Source of the DNA: Streptomyces sp. ISL-96
GTDB taxonomy: Bacteria; Actinomycetota; Actinomycetes; Streptomycetales; Streptomycetaceae
Assembly (NCBI RefSeq): GCF_018614035.1
Contig: NZ_JAGGPA010000082.1
Span: 1-38,960 of the forward strand
Direction of reading: 5' to 3'
DNA length: 38,960 nt
Made by a program: the position numbers and the translations under genes. Shown piece after piece: positions 17,171 to 24,606 of this stretch; the first letter of the stretch is position 1; the number at the start of each line of letters is the position of its first letter. The notes beneath the pieces are model-generated. The model was not told where the DNA came from. It did not search any database and saw only the letters and a program-made list of their open reading frames with translations.

Positions 17171-18355
17171 TTGAGCAGGTTGCGCTGGCTGACCGCGGGA
17201 GAATCCCACGGCCCCGCACTCGTCGCGACGTTGGAGGGCCTTCCCTCCGGCGTCCCCGTCACCACGGAGATGGTGGCGGACGCGCTCGCCCGGCGGCGGC
17301 TCGGCTATGGACGCGGCGCGCGGATGAAGTTCGAGCAGGACGAGGTCACGTTCCTCGGCGGCGTGCGGCACGGCCTGACCATGGGCGGCCCCGTCGCGAT
17401 CATGGTGGGCAACACCGAGTGGCCCAAGTGGGAACAGGTCATGTCGGCCGACCCCGTGGACCCCGATGAGCTGGCCAAGCTGGCGCGCAACGCGCCGCTG
17501 ACCCGCCCCCGCCCCGGCCACGCCGACCTCGCCGGTATGCAGAAGTACGCACTGGACGAGGCCCGGCCGGTGCTGGAGCGCGCGAGTGCGCGCGAGACGG
17601 CGGCCCGCGTGGCGCTGGGTACCGTCGCCCGCTCGTACCTGAAGCAGACCACCGGCATCGAGATCGTGTCGCACGTGGTGGAGCTGGCGGCCGCCAAGGC
17701 GCCGTACGGCGTGCTGCCCGTGCCCGCCGACGAGGCGAAGCTCGACGAGGACCCGGTGCGCTGCCTGGACGCGGACGCGTCGAAGGCGATGGTCGCCGAG
17801 ATCGACCAGGCCCACAAGGACGGCGACACGCTCGGTGGTGTTGTTGAGGTGCTGGCGTACGGCGTCCCCGTCGGGCTCGGGTCGTTCGTGCACTGGGACC
17901 GCCGGCTCGACGCCCGGCTCGCCGCCGCGCTCATGGGCATCCAGGCCATCAAGGGCGTCGAGGTCGGCGACGGCTTCGACCTGGCCCGGGTGCCGGGCAG
18001 CAAGGCGCACGACGAGATCGTGCCGACCGCCGAGGGCGTACGTCGCACCACCGGGCGCGCCGGTGGTACCGAGGGCGGTATGTCCACCGGTGAGCTGCTG
18101 CGCGTACGGGCCGCGATGAAGCCCATCGCCACCGTGCCGCGCGCGCTCGCCACCATCGACACCGCCACCGGTGAGGTTGCCGCCGCGCACCACCAGCGGT
18201 CCGACGTGTGCGCCGTTCCGGCCGCCGGGATCGTGGCCGAGGCCATGGTCGCGCTGGTCCTCGCGGACGCCGTCGCGGAGAAGTTCGGCGGCGACAGCGT
18301 CGGCGAGACCCGGCGCAATGTGCGGAGCTACCTCGACAACCTGGTCGTCCGGTGA
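17171..18355 (+). CDS. aroC: Chorismate synthase
   Basis: A 394-residue FMN-dependent enzyme forming chorismate from EPSP, the last shikimate-pathway step. Signature segments are GESHGPALVA at the N terminus, RRRLGYGRGARM, RPGHADLAGMQKY and RASARETAARVALG. The start is TTG with AGGAG five bases upstream, giving the conserved MSRLRWLTAGESHG. It opens the tightly overlapped aroC-aroK-aroB-aroQ block: its stop overlaps the GTG of aroK as GTGA. High confidence. Confidence 0.97.
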   Translation: MSRLRWLTAGESHGPALVATLEGLPSGVPVTTEMVADALARRRLGYGRGARMKFEQDEVTFLGGVRHGLTMGGPVAIMVGNTEWPKWEQVMSADPVDPDELAKLARNAPLTRPRPGHADLAGMQKYALDEARPVLERASARETAARVALGTVARSYLKQTTGIEIVSHVVELAAAKAPYGVLPVPADEAKLDEDPVRCLDADASKAMVAEIDQAHKDGDTLGGVVEVLAYGVPVGLGSFVHWDRRLDARLAAALMGIQAIKGVEVGDGFDLARVPGSKAHDEIVPTAEGVRRTTGRAGGTEGGMSTGELLRVRAAMKPIATVPRALATIDTATGEVAAAHHQRSDVCAVPAAGIVAEAMVALVLADAVAEKFGGDSVGETRRNVRSYLDNLVVR

Positions 18356-18885
18356 CCGGGACAGGCGGGACAGGCGGGCCTGTCGTCGTACTCGTCGGGC
18401 CCATGGGGGTCGGCAAGTCCACCGTCGGCGCGCTGCTCGCGGAGCGGCTCGGCGTGGCGTACCGGGACACGGATGCCGACATCGTCGCGGCCGAGGGACG
18501 GCCCATCGCCGAGATCTTCGTCGACGAGGGCGAGGCGTACTTCCGTGAGCTGGAGCGGCGAGCCGTGCACGCCGCCCTCGCCGAGCACACGGGCGTACTC
18601 GCGCTCGGCGGCGGCGCGGTCCTCGACGACAGTACGCGCGCGGCCCTGGCCGGACTGCCCGTCGTCTACCTCTCCATGAACGTGACCGAGGCGATCAAGC
18701 GCGTCGGGCTCAACACCGCCCGCCCGCTGCTGGCCGTCAACCCGCGCCAGCAGTGGAAGCAGCTGATGGAAGCGCGCCGTCATCTGTACGCCGAGGTGGC
18801 CGACGCGGTCGTCGAGACGGACGACCGCACCCCCGAAGAGGTCGCGCAGGCGGTCCTCGACGCACTCGAATTGAAGGAAGCATGA
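18352..18885 (+). CDS. aroK: Shikimate kinase
   Basis: A 177-residue P-loop kinase phosphorylating shikimate at the 3-hydroxyl. Walker A is GPMGVGKST (residues 16-24); DTDADIV supplies the shikimate-binding Asp, the FRELE segment an Arg, LALGGGAV the glycine-rich loop, and NTARPLL the lid Arg. GTG at 18352 overlaps the aroC stop by four bases (GTGA); the longer upstream frame is an arginine-rich shadow of aroC. Its own stop overlaps aroB as ATGA. Confidence 0.96.
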   Translation: MTGTGGTGGPVVVLVGPMGVGKSTVGALLAERLGVAYRDTDADIVAAEGRPIAEIFVDEGEAYFRELERRAVHAALAEHTGVLALGGGAVLDDSTRAALAGLPVVYLSMNVTEAIKRVGLNTARPLLAVNPRQQWKQLMEARRHLYAEVADAVVETDDRTPEEVAQAVLDALELKEA

Positions 18886-19976
18886 CGGAGCAGGCAGTCA
18901 CCCGTATCCAGATCGGCGGCAGCGAGGGCTCACAGCCCTACGAGGTGCTGGTCGGCCGGCAGCTGCTCGGTGAGCTCCCCGGCCTGATCGGCGACCGCGC
19001 CCAGCGCGTCGCCGTCCTGCACCCCGAGGCGCTCGCCGGCACCGGTGAGACGATCCGTGAGGACCTCGCCGCCCAGGGCTACGAGGTCATCGCGATCCAG
19101 CTGCCGAACGCCGAGGAGTCCAAGACCGTCGAGGTCGCGGCGTACTGCTGGAAGGCCCTCGGGCAGACCAACTTCACGCGTACCGACGTCATCGTCGGAG
19201 TCGGCGGCGGAGCCACCACCGATGTGGCCGGTTTCGTCGCGGCGACCTGGCTGCGGGGGGTGCGCTGGATCGCCGTACCGACGACCGTGCTCGGCATGGT
19301 CGACGCCGCCGTAGGCGGCAAGACCGGCATCAACACCGCCGAGGGCAAGAACCTCGTCGGCGCCTTCCACCCGCCGGCCGGTGTGCTGTGCGACCTGGCG
19401 GCGCTGGACTCGCTGCCGGTCAACGACTACATCAGCGGCCTCGCCGAGGTCATCAAGGCGGGCTTCATCGCCGACCCGGTGATCCTCGACCTGATCGAGG
19501 AGGACCCGGCGGCGGCCCGTACGCCCGAGGGGCCGCACACCGCCGAGCTGATCGAGCGCGCGATCCGGGTCAAGGCCGACGTGGTGTCGAGTGACCTGAA
19601 GGAATCGGGCCTGCGCGAAATCCTCAACTACGGTCACACGCTCGCGCACGCCATCGAGAAGAACGAGCGCTACAACTGGCGCCACGGCGCGGCTGTGTCG
19701 ATCGGCATGGTCTTCGCCGCCGAACTCGGGCGCCTCGCGGGCCGTCTCGACGACGCGACCGCCGACCGGCACCGCACGGTGCTGGAGTCGGTCGGGCTGC
19801 CGCTGACCTACCGCGGCGACCAGTGGCCCAAGCTGCTGAAGAACATGAAGGTCGACAAGAAGTCGCGCGGCAACCTGCTGCGGTTCATCGTCCTGGACGG
19901 CCTCGCCAAGCCGACCGTGCTGGAGGGCCCCGACCCGGCGGTGCTGCTGGCGGCGTACGGCGAGGTGTCCAAATGA
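18882..19976 (+). CDS. aroB: 3-Dehydroquinate synthase
   Basis: A 364-residue NAD- and metal-dependent enzyme making 3-dehydroquinate from DAHP. The NAD site GVGGGATTDVAGF, the substrate loop AVGGKTGIN and GKNLVGAFHPP, and the metal-ligand histidines in LNYGHTLAHAIE and WRHGAAVSIGM are all present. ATG at 18882 overlaps the aroK stop (ATGA); the stop overlaps aroQ in the same way. Translational coupling across four aro genes is therefore likely. Confidence 0.97.
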   Translation: MTEQAVTRIQIGGSEGSQPYEVLVGRQLLGELPGLIGDRAQRVAVLHPEALAGTGETIREDLAAQGYEVIAIQLPNAEESKTVEVAAYCWKALGQTNFTRTDVIVGVGGGATTDVAGFVAATWLRGVRWIAVPTTVLGMVDAAVGGKTGINTAEGKNLVGAFHPPAGVLCDLAALDSLPVNDYISGLAEVIKAGFIADPVILDLIEEDPAAARTPEGPHTAELIERAIRVKADVVSSDLKESGLREILNYGHTLAHAIEKNERYNWRHGAAVSIGMVFAAELGRLAGRLDDATADRHRTVLESVGLPLTYRGDQWPKLLKNMKVDKKSRGNLLRFIVLDGLAKPTVLEGPDPAVLLAAYGEVSK

Positions 19977-20422
19977 CACGGGTGACGCGGAGGGTGTTCG
20001 TCCTCAACGGGCCCAACCTCGGGCGTCTCGGCTCGCGCGAGCCCGACGTGTACGGCGCGACGTCGTACGCCGGGCTCGTCGAGGAGTGCGGACGGCTCGG
20101 CAAGGAGCTCGGCTTCGACGTCGACGTACGCGAGACGAACGACGAGGGCGAGCTGATCCGCTGGCTCCACGAGGCTGCGGACGGGTCAATTCCGGTCGTT
20201 CTCAACCCCGGTGCTTTCACGCATTATTCGTACGGAATGAGGGACGCGGCGGCCCAGCGCACCGCGCCGCTCATCGAGGTGCACATCTCGAACCCGTACA
20301 CACGCGAAGAGTTCCGGCACACCTCGGTGGTCGCCGCAGTCGCCAGCGGTACGGTCGCCGGCTTCGGCATCGGCTCCTACCGGCTCGCCCTGCGCGCCCT
20401 CGCCGAGGAACTCGACGGCTGA
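19973..20422 (+). CDS. aroQ: 3-Dehydroquinate dehydratase, type II
   Basis: A 149-residue type II dehydroquinase that converts 3-dehydroquinate to 3-dehydroshikimate. The NGPNLGRLGSREPDVYG signature contains the catalytic Tyr; the conserved NPGAFTHYS and EVHISNPYTREEFRH segments supply the active-site Asn and His. ATG at 19973 overlaps the aroB stop (ATGA). It closes the aro block and is followed 13 nt later by a perfect 16-bp terminator hairpin. Confidence 0.96.
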   Translation: MTRVTRRVFVLNGPNLGRLGSREPDVYGATSYAGLVEECGRLGKELGFDVDVRETNDEGELIRWLHEAADGSIPVVLNPGAFTHYSYGMRDAAAQRTAPLIEVHISNPYTREEFRHTSVVAAVASGTVAGFGIGSYRLALRALAEELDG

Positions 20423-20435
20423 GCGGGCACTCTGG

Positions 20436-20475
20436 ACCTGCCCCCGCCGTTCACAGTAGAACGGCGGGGGCAGGT
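20436..20475 (+). terminator. Strong terminator after aroQ
   Basis: Arms 20436-20451 and 20460-20475 pair perfectly over 16 bp around an 8-nt loop (CACAGTAG). The downstream bases are ACCTTTCGG, not a true T-tract. Placed right after the last aro gene, it most likely ends the alaS-aro transcript. Confidence 0.8.
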
Positions 20476-20542
20476 ACCTTTCGGTAGGCCCGGGCCGTCC
20501 TGGCCGAGCAAGAGTCGCCTGTACGAGACGGAGTGGCACCGG

Positions 20543-21430
20543 ATGCAGCACGCAGTGGGGGCTCCGCTGCCACCACCTCACAGGCCCGCCGCAGGGTGGA
20601 CGCACGGCGCCCCGCAGCCCGCCGGACCGCACGCAGGGCCTCCCGGGGGCCCGCCCGGCCCTCAAGGGCCTCCACACGCCTCCCAGGCCCCTCAGGCGCC
20701 TCAGGGCCCTCACGCCCCTGGGCACGCTCCGGCTCCTGGCTGGGCCCCACAGGCCCCGCAGCACGCGCAGAGGCCGCCGTCCCGGGAGACCACCGGACAC
20801 ATCCAGCTGCCGCCCGGCGGCCCGGTCCCCGTCCCGGCGCCGCCGCCAGCCGCCGCGCCCACGGACACCGGCAGTACGACGCTGGCGGTGCTGCTCATCG
20901 GCCCGGCGGGCGCGGGCAAGACGACCGTCGCCAAGCACTGGGCCCAGCACCGCCGGGTGCCGACCGCGCACATCAGCCTCGACGACGTACGCGAATGGGT
21001 GTGCTCGGGGTTCGCCGACCCGCAGTCCGGCTGGAACGACCAGTCCGAGGCGCAGTACCGGCTCGCACGCCGCACCTGCGGCTTCGCCGCCCGCAACTTC
21101 CTGGCCAACGGCATCTCGTGCATCGTCGACGACGCGGTCTTCCCGGACCGTCCCGTCGTCGGACTCGGCGGCTGGAAGCGCCACGTCGGGCCCGGGCTGC
21201 TGCCCGTGGTCATACTCCCCGGTCTGGAGATCGTGCTGGAGCGCAACGCCCAGCGCAGCGGCAACCGGCGCCTGTCGGACGAGGAAGTCGCCCGTATCCA
21301 CGGCCGGATGGCGGGCTGGTACGGCTCGGGGCTGCCGATCATCGACAACTCGCAGTACGACGTGCCGACGACGGCCCGCGTACTGGACGAGGTGCTGGCC
21401 CGCTCGATAGCCAGCCCGCCGGCCTGGTAG
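20543..21430 (+). CDS. P-loop ATPase/kinase-like protein with proline-rich N terminus
   Basis: A 295-residue protein in two parts. Residues 1 to about 110 are Pro/His/Gln/Gly/Ala-rich and probably disordered, with several PP and PPP runs. Residues about 113-290 form a P-loop domain of the AAA_33/zeta-kinase-like type: Walker A GPAGAGKTT (120-128), a SLDDVREW segment and a CIVDDAVFP strand, like predicted small-molecule or RNA kinases. The substrate is unknown. ATG at 20543 has GGAG about ten bases upstream. It begins a new unit after the aroQ terminator, followed by a hairpin and then the M24 homologue, efp and nusB. Confidence 0.78.
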   Translation: MQHAVGAPLPPPHRPAAGWTHGAPQPAGPHAGPPGGPPGPQGPPHASQAPQAPQGPHAPGHAPAPGWAPQAPQHAQRPPSRETTGHIQLPPGGPVPVPAPPPAAAPTDTGSTTLAVLLIGPAGAGKTTVAKHWAQHRRVPTAHISLDDVREWVCSGFADPQSGWNDQSEAQYRLARRTCGFAARNFLANGISCIVDDAVFPDRPVVGLGGWKRHVGPGLLPVVILPGLEIVLERNAQRSGNRRLSDEEVARIHGRMAGWYGSGLPIIDNSQYDVPTTARVLDEVLARSIASPPAW

Positions 21431-21472
21431 GGCGGCCCGGTAAGGACGGTCGTACAGAGGGCCGGGCCGCCC
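21430..21472 (+). terminator. Hairpin after the proline-rich P-loop gene
   Basis: GGGCGGCCCGG (21430-21440) pairs perfectly with CCGGGCCGCCC (21462-21472), 11 bp around a 21-nt loop, starting within the stop codon. No T-tract. It may partly separate this gene from the M24-efp-nusB unit. Confidence 0.5.
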
Positions 21473-21524
21473 GGTCGGACGCGCTGAAGCGGCCGGACGG
21501 CGGCCGCGCTCGTACGCTCGAAAC

Positions 21525-22643
21525 ATGTCAGAGCTGTATGCGGTCCGCCGTGGACGGCTGCGCGACCGGTGCGCCGCTGCCGGCAGCGGCGCCGCACTGG
21601 TCTCCCGCCCCGCCAACGTCCGCTACCTCGCGGGCGGAGCGCCGCCCGGCGCCGTGCTGCTGCTGGGGCCGTCCGCCGGGGAGACCGACGTGCTGATCTG
21701 CCCCGGTATGTCGGTCGTCGACCCGGCAGACGGCCGCCCCGACGAACAGCTGCGGATCATGGTCCTGCCCGCGCAGGGCGGCGGTGACGCCGTCGTCGCC
21801 GCGGCCAGGACGGCGGCGGCCGCCGGCGCGGACTCGCTCGCCGTCGAGGAGCACCACCTGACGGTCGCCAGGCACCGGGCGGTCGCCTCCGTCGCCCCGC
21901 GGCTGCGCCTGGGCGACCTCGCCGGCGCCGTGGAGCAGCTGCGGATCGTCAAGGACGAGGAGGAGATCGCGTCCCTGCGGATCGCGGCCGAGATCACCGA
22001 CCAGGCCCTCGGCGAAATGCTCGAATCGATCCTCGTCGGCCGCACCGAGCGGCATCTCGCCCTGGAACTGGAGCGCCGCCTGGTGGACCACGGAGCGGAC
22101 GGGTCCGCCTTCCCCACCTCGGTCGCCACCGGGCCGAACGCCGGCCTGGGCCGGCACCGGCCGTCGGACCGGCGGGTCGAGGAGGGTGATTTCCTCTCCG
22201 TCTGCCTCGGCGCGAACTACCACGGCTACCGCTGCGAGATCGGCCGCACCTTCGTCATCGGTACGACGCCCGCCGACTGGCAGGTGGAGCTGTACGACGT
22301 CGTATTCGCCGCTCAGCGGGCGGGCCGGGAGGCGCTCGTGCCGGGCGCCGAGTACCGCGAAGTCGACCGCGCGGCCCGCCATGTACTGGCCGCGGCGGGC
22401 TACGGCGAGGCCCTCCCGCCGCAGACTGGGCACGGTGTCGGGCTCGAAATCGAGGAGGACCCGCAGCTGGCACCTGCGGCCATGGGTAAACTGGACGCTT
22501 GTGTGCCGGTCACCGTCGAACCGGGGGTCCACCTCCCGGGCCGGGGCGGTGTCCGGATCGATGACACGCTCGTCGTGCGCCCCGAGGCGGACGGCGGACC
22601 CGAGCTACTCACCATTACGACCAAGGAGCTGCTCGCGCTGTAG
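21525..22643 (+). CDS. M24 family (Xaa-Pro peptidase-like) protein with altered metal ligands
   Basis: A 372-residue protein with an N-terminal creatinase-like domain (1 to about 130) and a C-terminal pita-bread domain (about 138-372). It sits where pepQ sits before efp in other actinobacteria. M24 peptidases bind two metals through D, D, H, E, E. Against the usual motifs I read C227 (in SVCLGANYHGY) and E238 (in CEIGRT) at the two Asp positions, H303 and E332 conserved, and D346 (GGVRIDD) at the last Glu position. The HE of LEIHE is EE here. It may use a different metal arrangement or be a non-peptidase binding protein. ATG start at 21525; 61 bp before efp. Confidence 0.85.
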   Translation: MSELYAVRRGRLRDRCAAAGSGAALVSRPANVRYLAGGAPPGAVLLLGPSAGETDVLICPGMSVVDPADGRPDEQLRIMVLPAQGGGDAVVAAARTAAAAGADSLAVEEHHLTVARHRAVASVAPRLRLGDLAGAVEQLRIVKDEEEIASLRIAAEITDQALGEMLESILVGRTERHLALELERRLVDHGADGSAFPTSVATGPNAGLGRHRPSDRRVEEGDFLSVCLGANYHGYRCEIGRTFVIGTTPADWQVELYDVVFAAQRAGREALVPGAEYREVDRAARHVLAAAGYGEALPPQTGHGVGLEIEEDPQLAPAAMGKLDACVPVTVEPGVHLPGRGGVRIDDTLVVRPEADGGPELLTITTKELLAL

Positions 22644-22704
22644 TGCAGTGCCGCAGCGCGCGTCCTCGGTCCCACCAGCCTTCAGTCCAGGAGATTCCGC
22701 AACC

Positions 22705-23271
22705 GTGGCTTCCACGAACGACCTCAAGAACGGCATGGTGCTCAAGCTCGACGGGGGCCAGCTCTGGTCCGTCGTCGAGTTCCAGCACGTCAAGCCCGGC
22801 AAGGGCCCTGCCTTCGTGCGCACCAAGCTCAAGAACGTGCTGTCGGGCAAGGTCGTCGACAAGACCTTCAACGCCGGTGTCAAGGTCGAGACGGCCACCA
22901 TCGACCGGCGCGACATGCAGTTCTCGTACATGGACGGCGAGTACTTCGTCTTCATGGACATGGACACCTACGACCAGCTGATGGTCGACCGGAAGTCCGT
23001 CGGCGACGCCGCCAACTTCCTGATCGAGGGCTTCACCGCCTCCGTCGCCCAGCACGAGGGCGAGGTGCTCTACGTCGAGCTCCCGGCCGCCGTCGAGCTC
23101 ACCATCCAGCACACCGACCCGGGCGTCCAGGGCGACCGCTCCACCGGCGGCACCAAGCCCGCCACGCTGGAGACCGGCCACGAGATCCAGGTCCCGCTCT
23201 TCATCACCACCGGTGAGAAGATCAAGGTCGACACCCGCACGAGCGACTACCTCGGCCGGGTGAACAGCTAA
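22705..23271 (+). CDS. efp: Translation elongation factor P
   Basis: A 188-residue three-domain factor that relieves ribosome stalling at polyproline. The domain I loop is PGKGP (residues 31-35) with K33 at the tip. This palindromic PGKGP loop is the form described for an actinobacterial EF-P subfamily that acts without lysine modification. No EpmA/EpmB or rhamnosyl-transferase-like gene is in the window. GTG at 22705, behind CAGGAGA, gives the conserved MASTNDLKNGM. The frame open upstream is a shadow of the M24 gene. nusB follows after two bases. Confidence 0.97.
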   Translation: MASTNDLKNGMVLKLDGGQLWSVVEFQHVKPGKGPAFVRTKLKNVLSGKVVDKTFNAGVKVETATIDRRDMQFSYMDGEYFVFMDMDTYDQLMVDRKSVGDAANFLIEGFTASVAQHEGEVLYVELPAAVELTIQHTDPGVQGDRSTGGTKPATLETGHEIQVPLFITTGEKIKVDTRTSDYLGRVNS

Positions 23272-23273
23272 CC

Positions 23274-23702
23274 GTGGCTGCCCGGAATACGGCGCGCAAG
23301 CGCGCCTTCCAGATCCTCTTCGAGGCCGACCAGCGCAGTGAGTCCGTGCAGACGGTCCTCGCGGACTGGATGCGGCATGCCCGGACCGACACGCGTCAGC
23401 CGCCGGTCAGCGAGTACACGATGCAGCTTGTCGAGGGGTACGCGCAGTACGCGGACCGCATCGAGGAGCTCATCGCCACGTACGCCGTCGACTGGGCGAT
23501 CGACCGGATGCCGGTCGTCGACCGGAACATCCTGCGACTCGCCACGTACGAGCTGGTGTGGATGGACGAGACGCCCGACGCGGTGGTGATCGACGAGGCG
23601 GTGCAGATCGCCAAGGAGTTCTCCACCGACGACTCCCCGTCCTTCGTGAACGGCCTCCTGGGCCGTTTCAAGGAACTCAAGCCGAGTCTGCGTCGCCAGT
23701 AA
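23274..23702 (+). CDS. nusB: Transcription antitermination factor NusB
   Basis: A 142-residue all-helical RNA-binding protein that works with NusE/S10 at boxA in rRNA operon antitermination. The ARNTARKRAFQILFEAD N terminus and the WAIDRMPVVDRNILRLATYEL and FVNGLLGR regions are typical. GTG start two bases after the efp stop, so co-translated with efp. A 20-bp perfect hairpin with a UUCG loop follows. Confidence 0.96.
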   Translation: MAARNTARKRAFQILFEADQRSESVQTVLADWMRHARTDTRQPPVSEYTMQLVEGYAQYADRIEELIATYAVDWAIDRMPVVDRNILRLATYELVWMDETPDAVVIDEAVQIAKEFSTDDSPSFVNGLLGRFKELKPSLRRQ

Positions 23703-23728
23703 AAAGCCCCGCCGGGTTATAAACGCCT

Positions 23729-23772
23729 GAAAGGGCCCGCAGCACGCTTTCGAGCGTGCTGCGGGCCCTTTC
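23729..23772 (+). terminator. Strong terminator after nusB (UUCG tetraloop)
   Basis: Arms 23729-23748 and 23753-23772 pair perfectly over 20 bp, closed by a TTCG loop (UUCG in RNA), an extra-stable tetraloop. The arm ends are GAAAG/CTTTC, giving a short T-run within the 3' arm. It ends the efp-nusB transcript and, being symmetrical, could also stop readthrough from bldD. Confidence 0.85.
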
Positions 23773-23803
23773 ATTGCGTTCAGCCGCCGGGCAATGTACG
23801 AAG

Positions 23804-23851
23804 AACGCCGGGGCCGGCGGAAGCCCGAAAGCTTCCGCCGGCCCCGGCGTT
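23804..23851 (-). terminator. Strong terminator downstream of bldD
   Basis: Arms 23804-23824 and 23831-23851 pair perfectly over 21 bp around a 6-nt loop (CCGAAA on plus). It begins 24 nt after the bldD stop (minus strand). With the nusB hairpin it forms a two-sided barrier between convergent genes. Confidence 0.8.
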
Positions 23852-23875
23852 ACGTTTCTGCTGCGCCGCTCGGAC

Positions 23876-24376
23876 TCAGGCGTCCTCGTGGGCGACCGCA
23901 CGGCGCGCGTCCGCGTCGAGCACACCCCAGCTGATCAGCTGCTCGGTCAGGACCGAGGGCGACTGGTCGTAGATGACGGCCAGCGTGCGCAGGTCGTCCT
24001 GACGGATCGACAGGACCTTGCCGTTGTAGTCGCCGCGCTGCGACTGGATCGTCGCGGCGTAACGCTGGAGCGGGCCCGCCTTCTCGGCCGGGACGTGAGC
24101 GAGGCGCTCCAGGTCAAGGCGCAGCTTCGGCGGCGGCTCGGCGGCGCCCCCCGGCGTGGTGCCCGGCAGGAGCTCCTGGACCGGGACGCCGTAGAAGTCC
24201 GCCAGCTCGGCGAGGCGCTGTACGGTCACGGCACGGTCGCCGCGCTCGTACGAGCCGACCACTACGGCCTTCCAGCGGCCCTGGGACTTCTCTTCGACAC
24301 CATGAAGGGAAAGGCCCTGCTGGGTGCGGATGGCGCGGAGCTTGGCCCCGAGCTGTTTTGCGTATTCGCTGGACAT
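23876..24376 (-). CDS. bldD: Developmental regulator BldD (c-di-GMP-responsive repressor)
   Basis: A 166-residue master regulator that represses sporulation genes during vegetative growth when dimerised by tetrameric c-di-GMP. The N-terminal XRE-type helix-turn-helix is at about residues 8-68. The c-di-GMP signature RxD-x8-RxxD is intact: R114-G-D116, eight residues, R125-Q-D-D128. The sequence is almost identical to the S. coelicolor protein (SCO1489). ATG at 24376 is chosen because GGGGAG lies upstream and the known protein starts MSSEYAKQLG; the frame upstream is open for 22 codons but not conserved. Promoter and operator are described separately. Confidence 0.98.
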   Translation of the reverse strand: MSSEYAKQLGAKLRAIRTQQGLSLHGVEEKSQGRWKAVVVGSYERGDRAVTVQRLAELADFYGVPVQELLPGTTPGGAAEPPPKLRLDLERLAHVPAEKAGPLQRYAATIQSQRGDYNGKVLSIRQDDLRTLAVIYDQSPSVLTEQLISWGVLDADARRAVAHEDA

Positions 24377-24433
24377 ATGGCTCCCCGGACGCTGTGACGA
24401 CGTGCGGCTCCGCCGCGCGGCTGGTCTCACTTG

Positions 24434-24453
24434 GTAACTCACTGTGAGGTTAC
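24434..24453 (-). promoter_or_regulatory. BldD-type operator overlapping the bldD promoter
   Basis: GTAACTCACTGTGAG (plus 24434-24448) fits the published BldD consensus NTNACNCWGNGTNAN, as I recall it, with one mismatch; the symmetry extends to 24453 (GTTAC). It overlaps the predicted -10 box and start site of bldD, as expected for autorepression. Confidence 0.7.
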
Positions 24454-24476
24454 GCAGCGTTACTTGGGTGCGTCAA
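24447..24476 (-). promoter_or_regulatory. Predicted bldD promoter
   Basis: On the minus strand TTGACG (24476-24471) is followed after 18 bp by TAACCT (24452-24447). Both fit a sigma-HrdB-type promoter. Transcription would start near 24440, within the BldD operator, leaving a leader of roughly 65 nt before the ATG at 24376. Confidence 0.6.
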
Positions 24477-24556
24477 GCCGAATGGGTCCAGACCGCCTAC
24501 GCGGGGGGTCTCGCAAGGGTTGCCGAATAGTGCTGGTACGGTGGGTGGCGCAATTC

Positions 24557-24598
24557 GACGTCCTTTAAGGTCCGTCCCGTGAGGCGGAGAAGGAGGTC
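24557..24598 (+). promoter_or_regulatory. PyrR-binding leader hairpin that buries the pyrR Shine-Dalgarno
   Basis: GACGTCCTT (24557-24565) pairs with AAGGAGGTC (24590-24598) at 8 of 9 positions, enclosing a second stem TCCG/CGGA (24571-24574, 24585-24588) with the loop TCCCGTGAGG. The segment CGTCCCGTGAGGCG matches the PyrR-binding loop consensus ARUCCNGNGAGGYU except at its two ends. The 3' arm includes AGGAGG, the ribosome-binding site ten bases before the pyrR ATG. PyrR bound with UMP would stabilise the helix and block translation, as proposed for mycobacteria. Structure drawn by eye. Confidence 0.72.
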
Positions 24599-24606
24599 CG
24601 TTTCCA

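Noticed and set aside
24377..24442. Upstream 22-codon extension of bldD
   Set aside because: Not conserved in BldD, and the ATG at 24376 has a good GGGGAG site; the extension lies in the leader.
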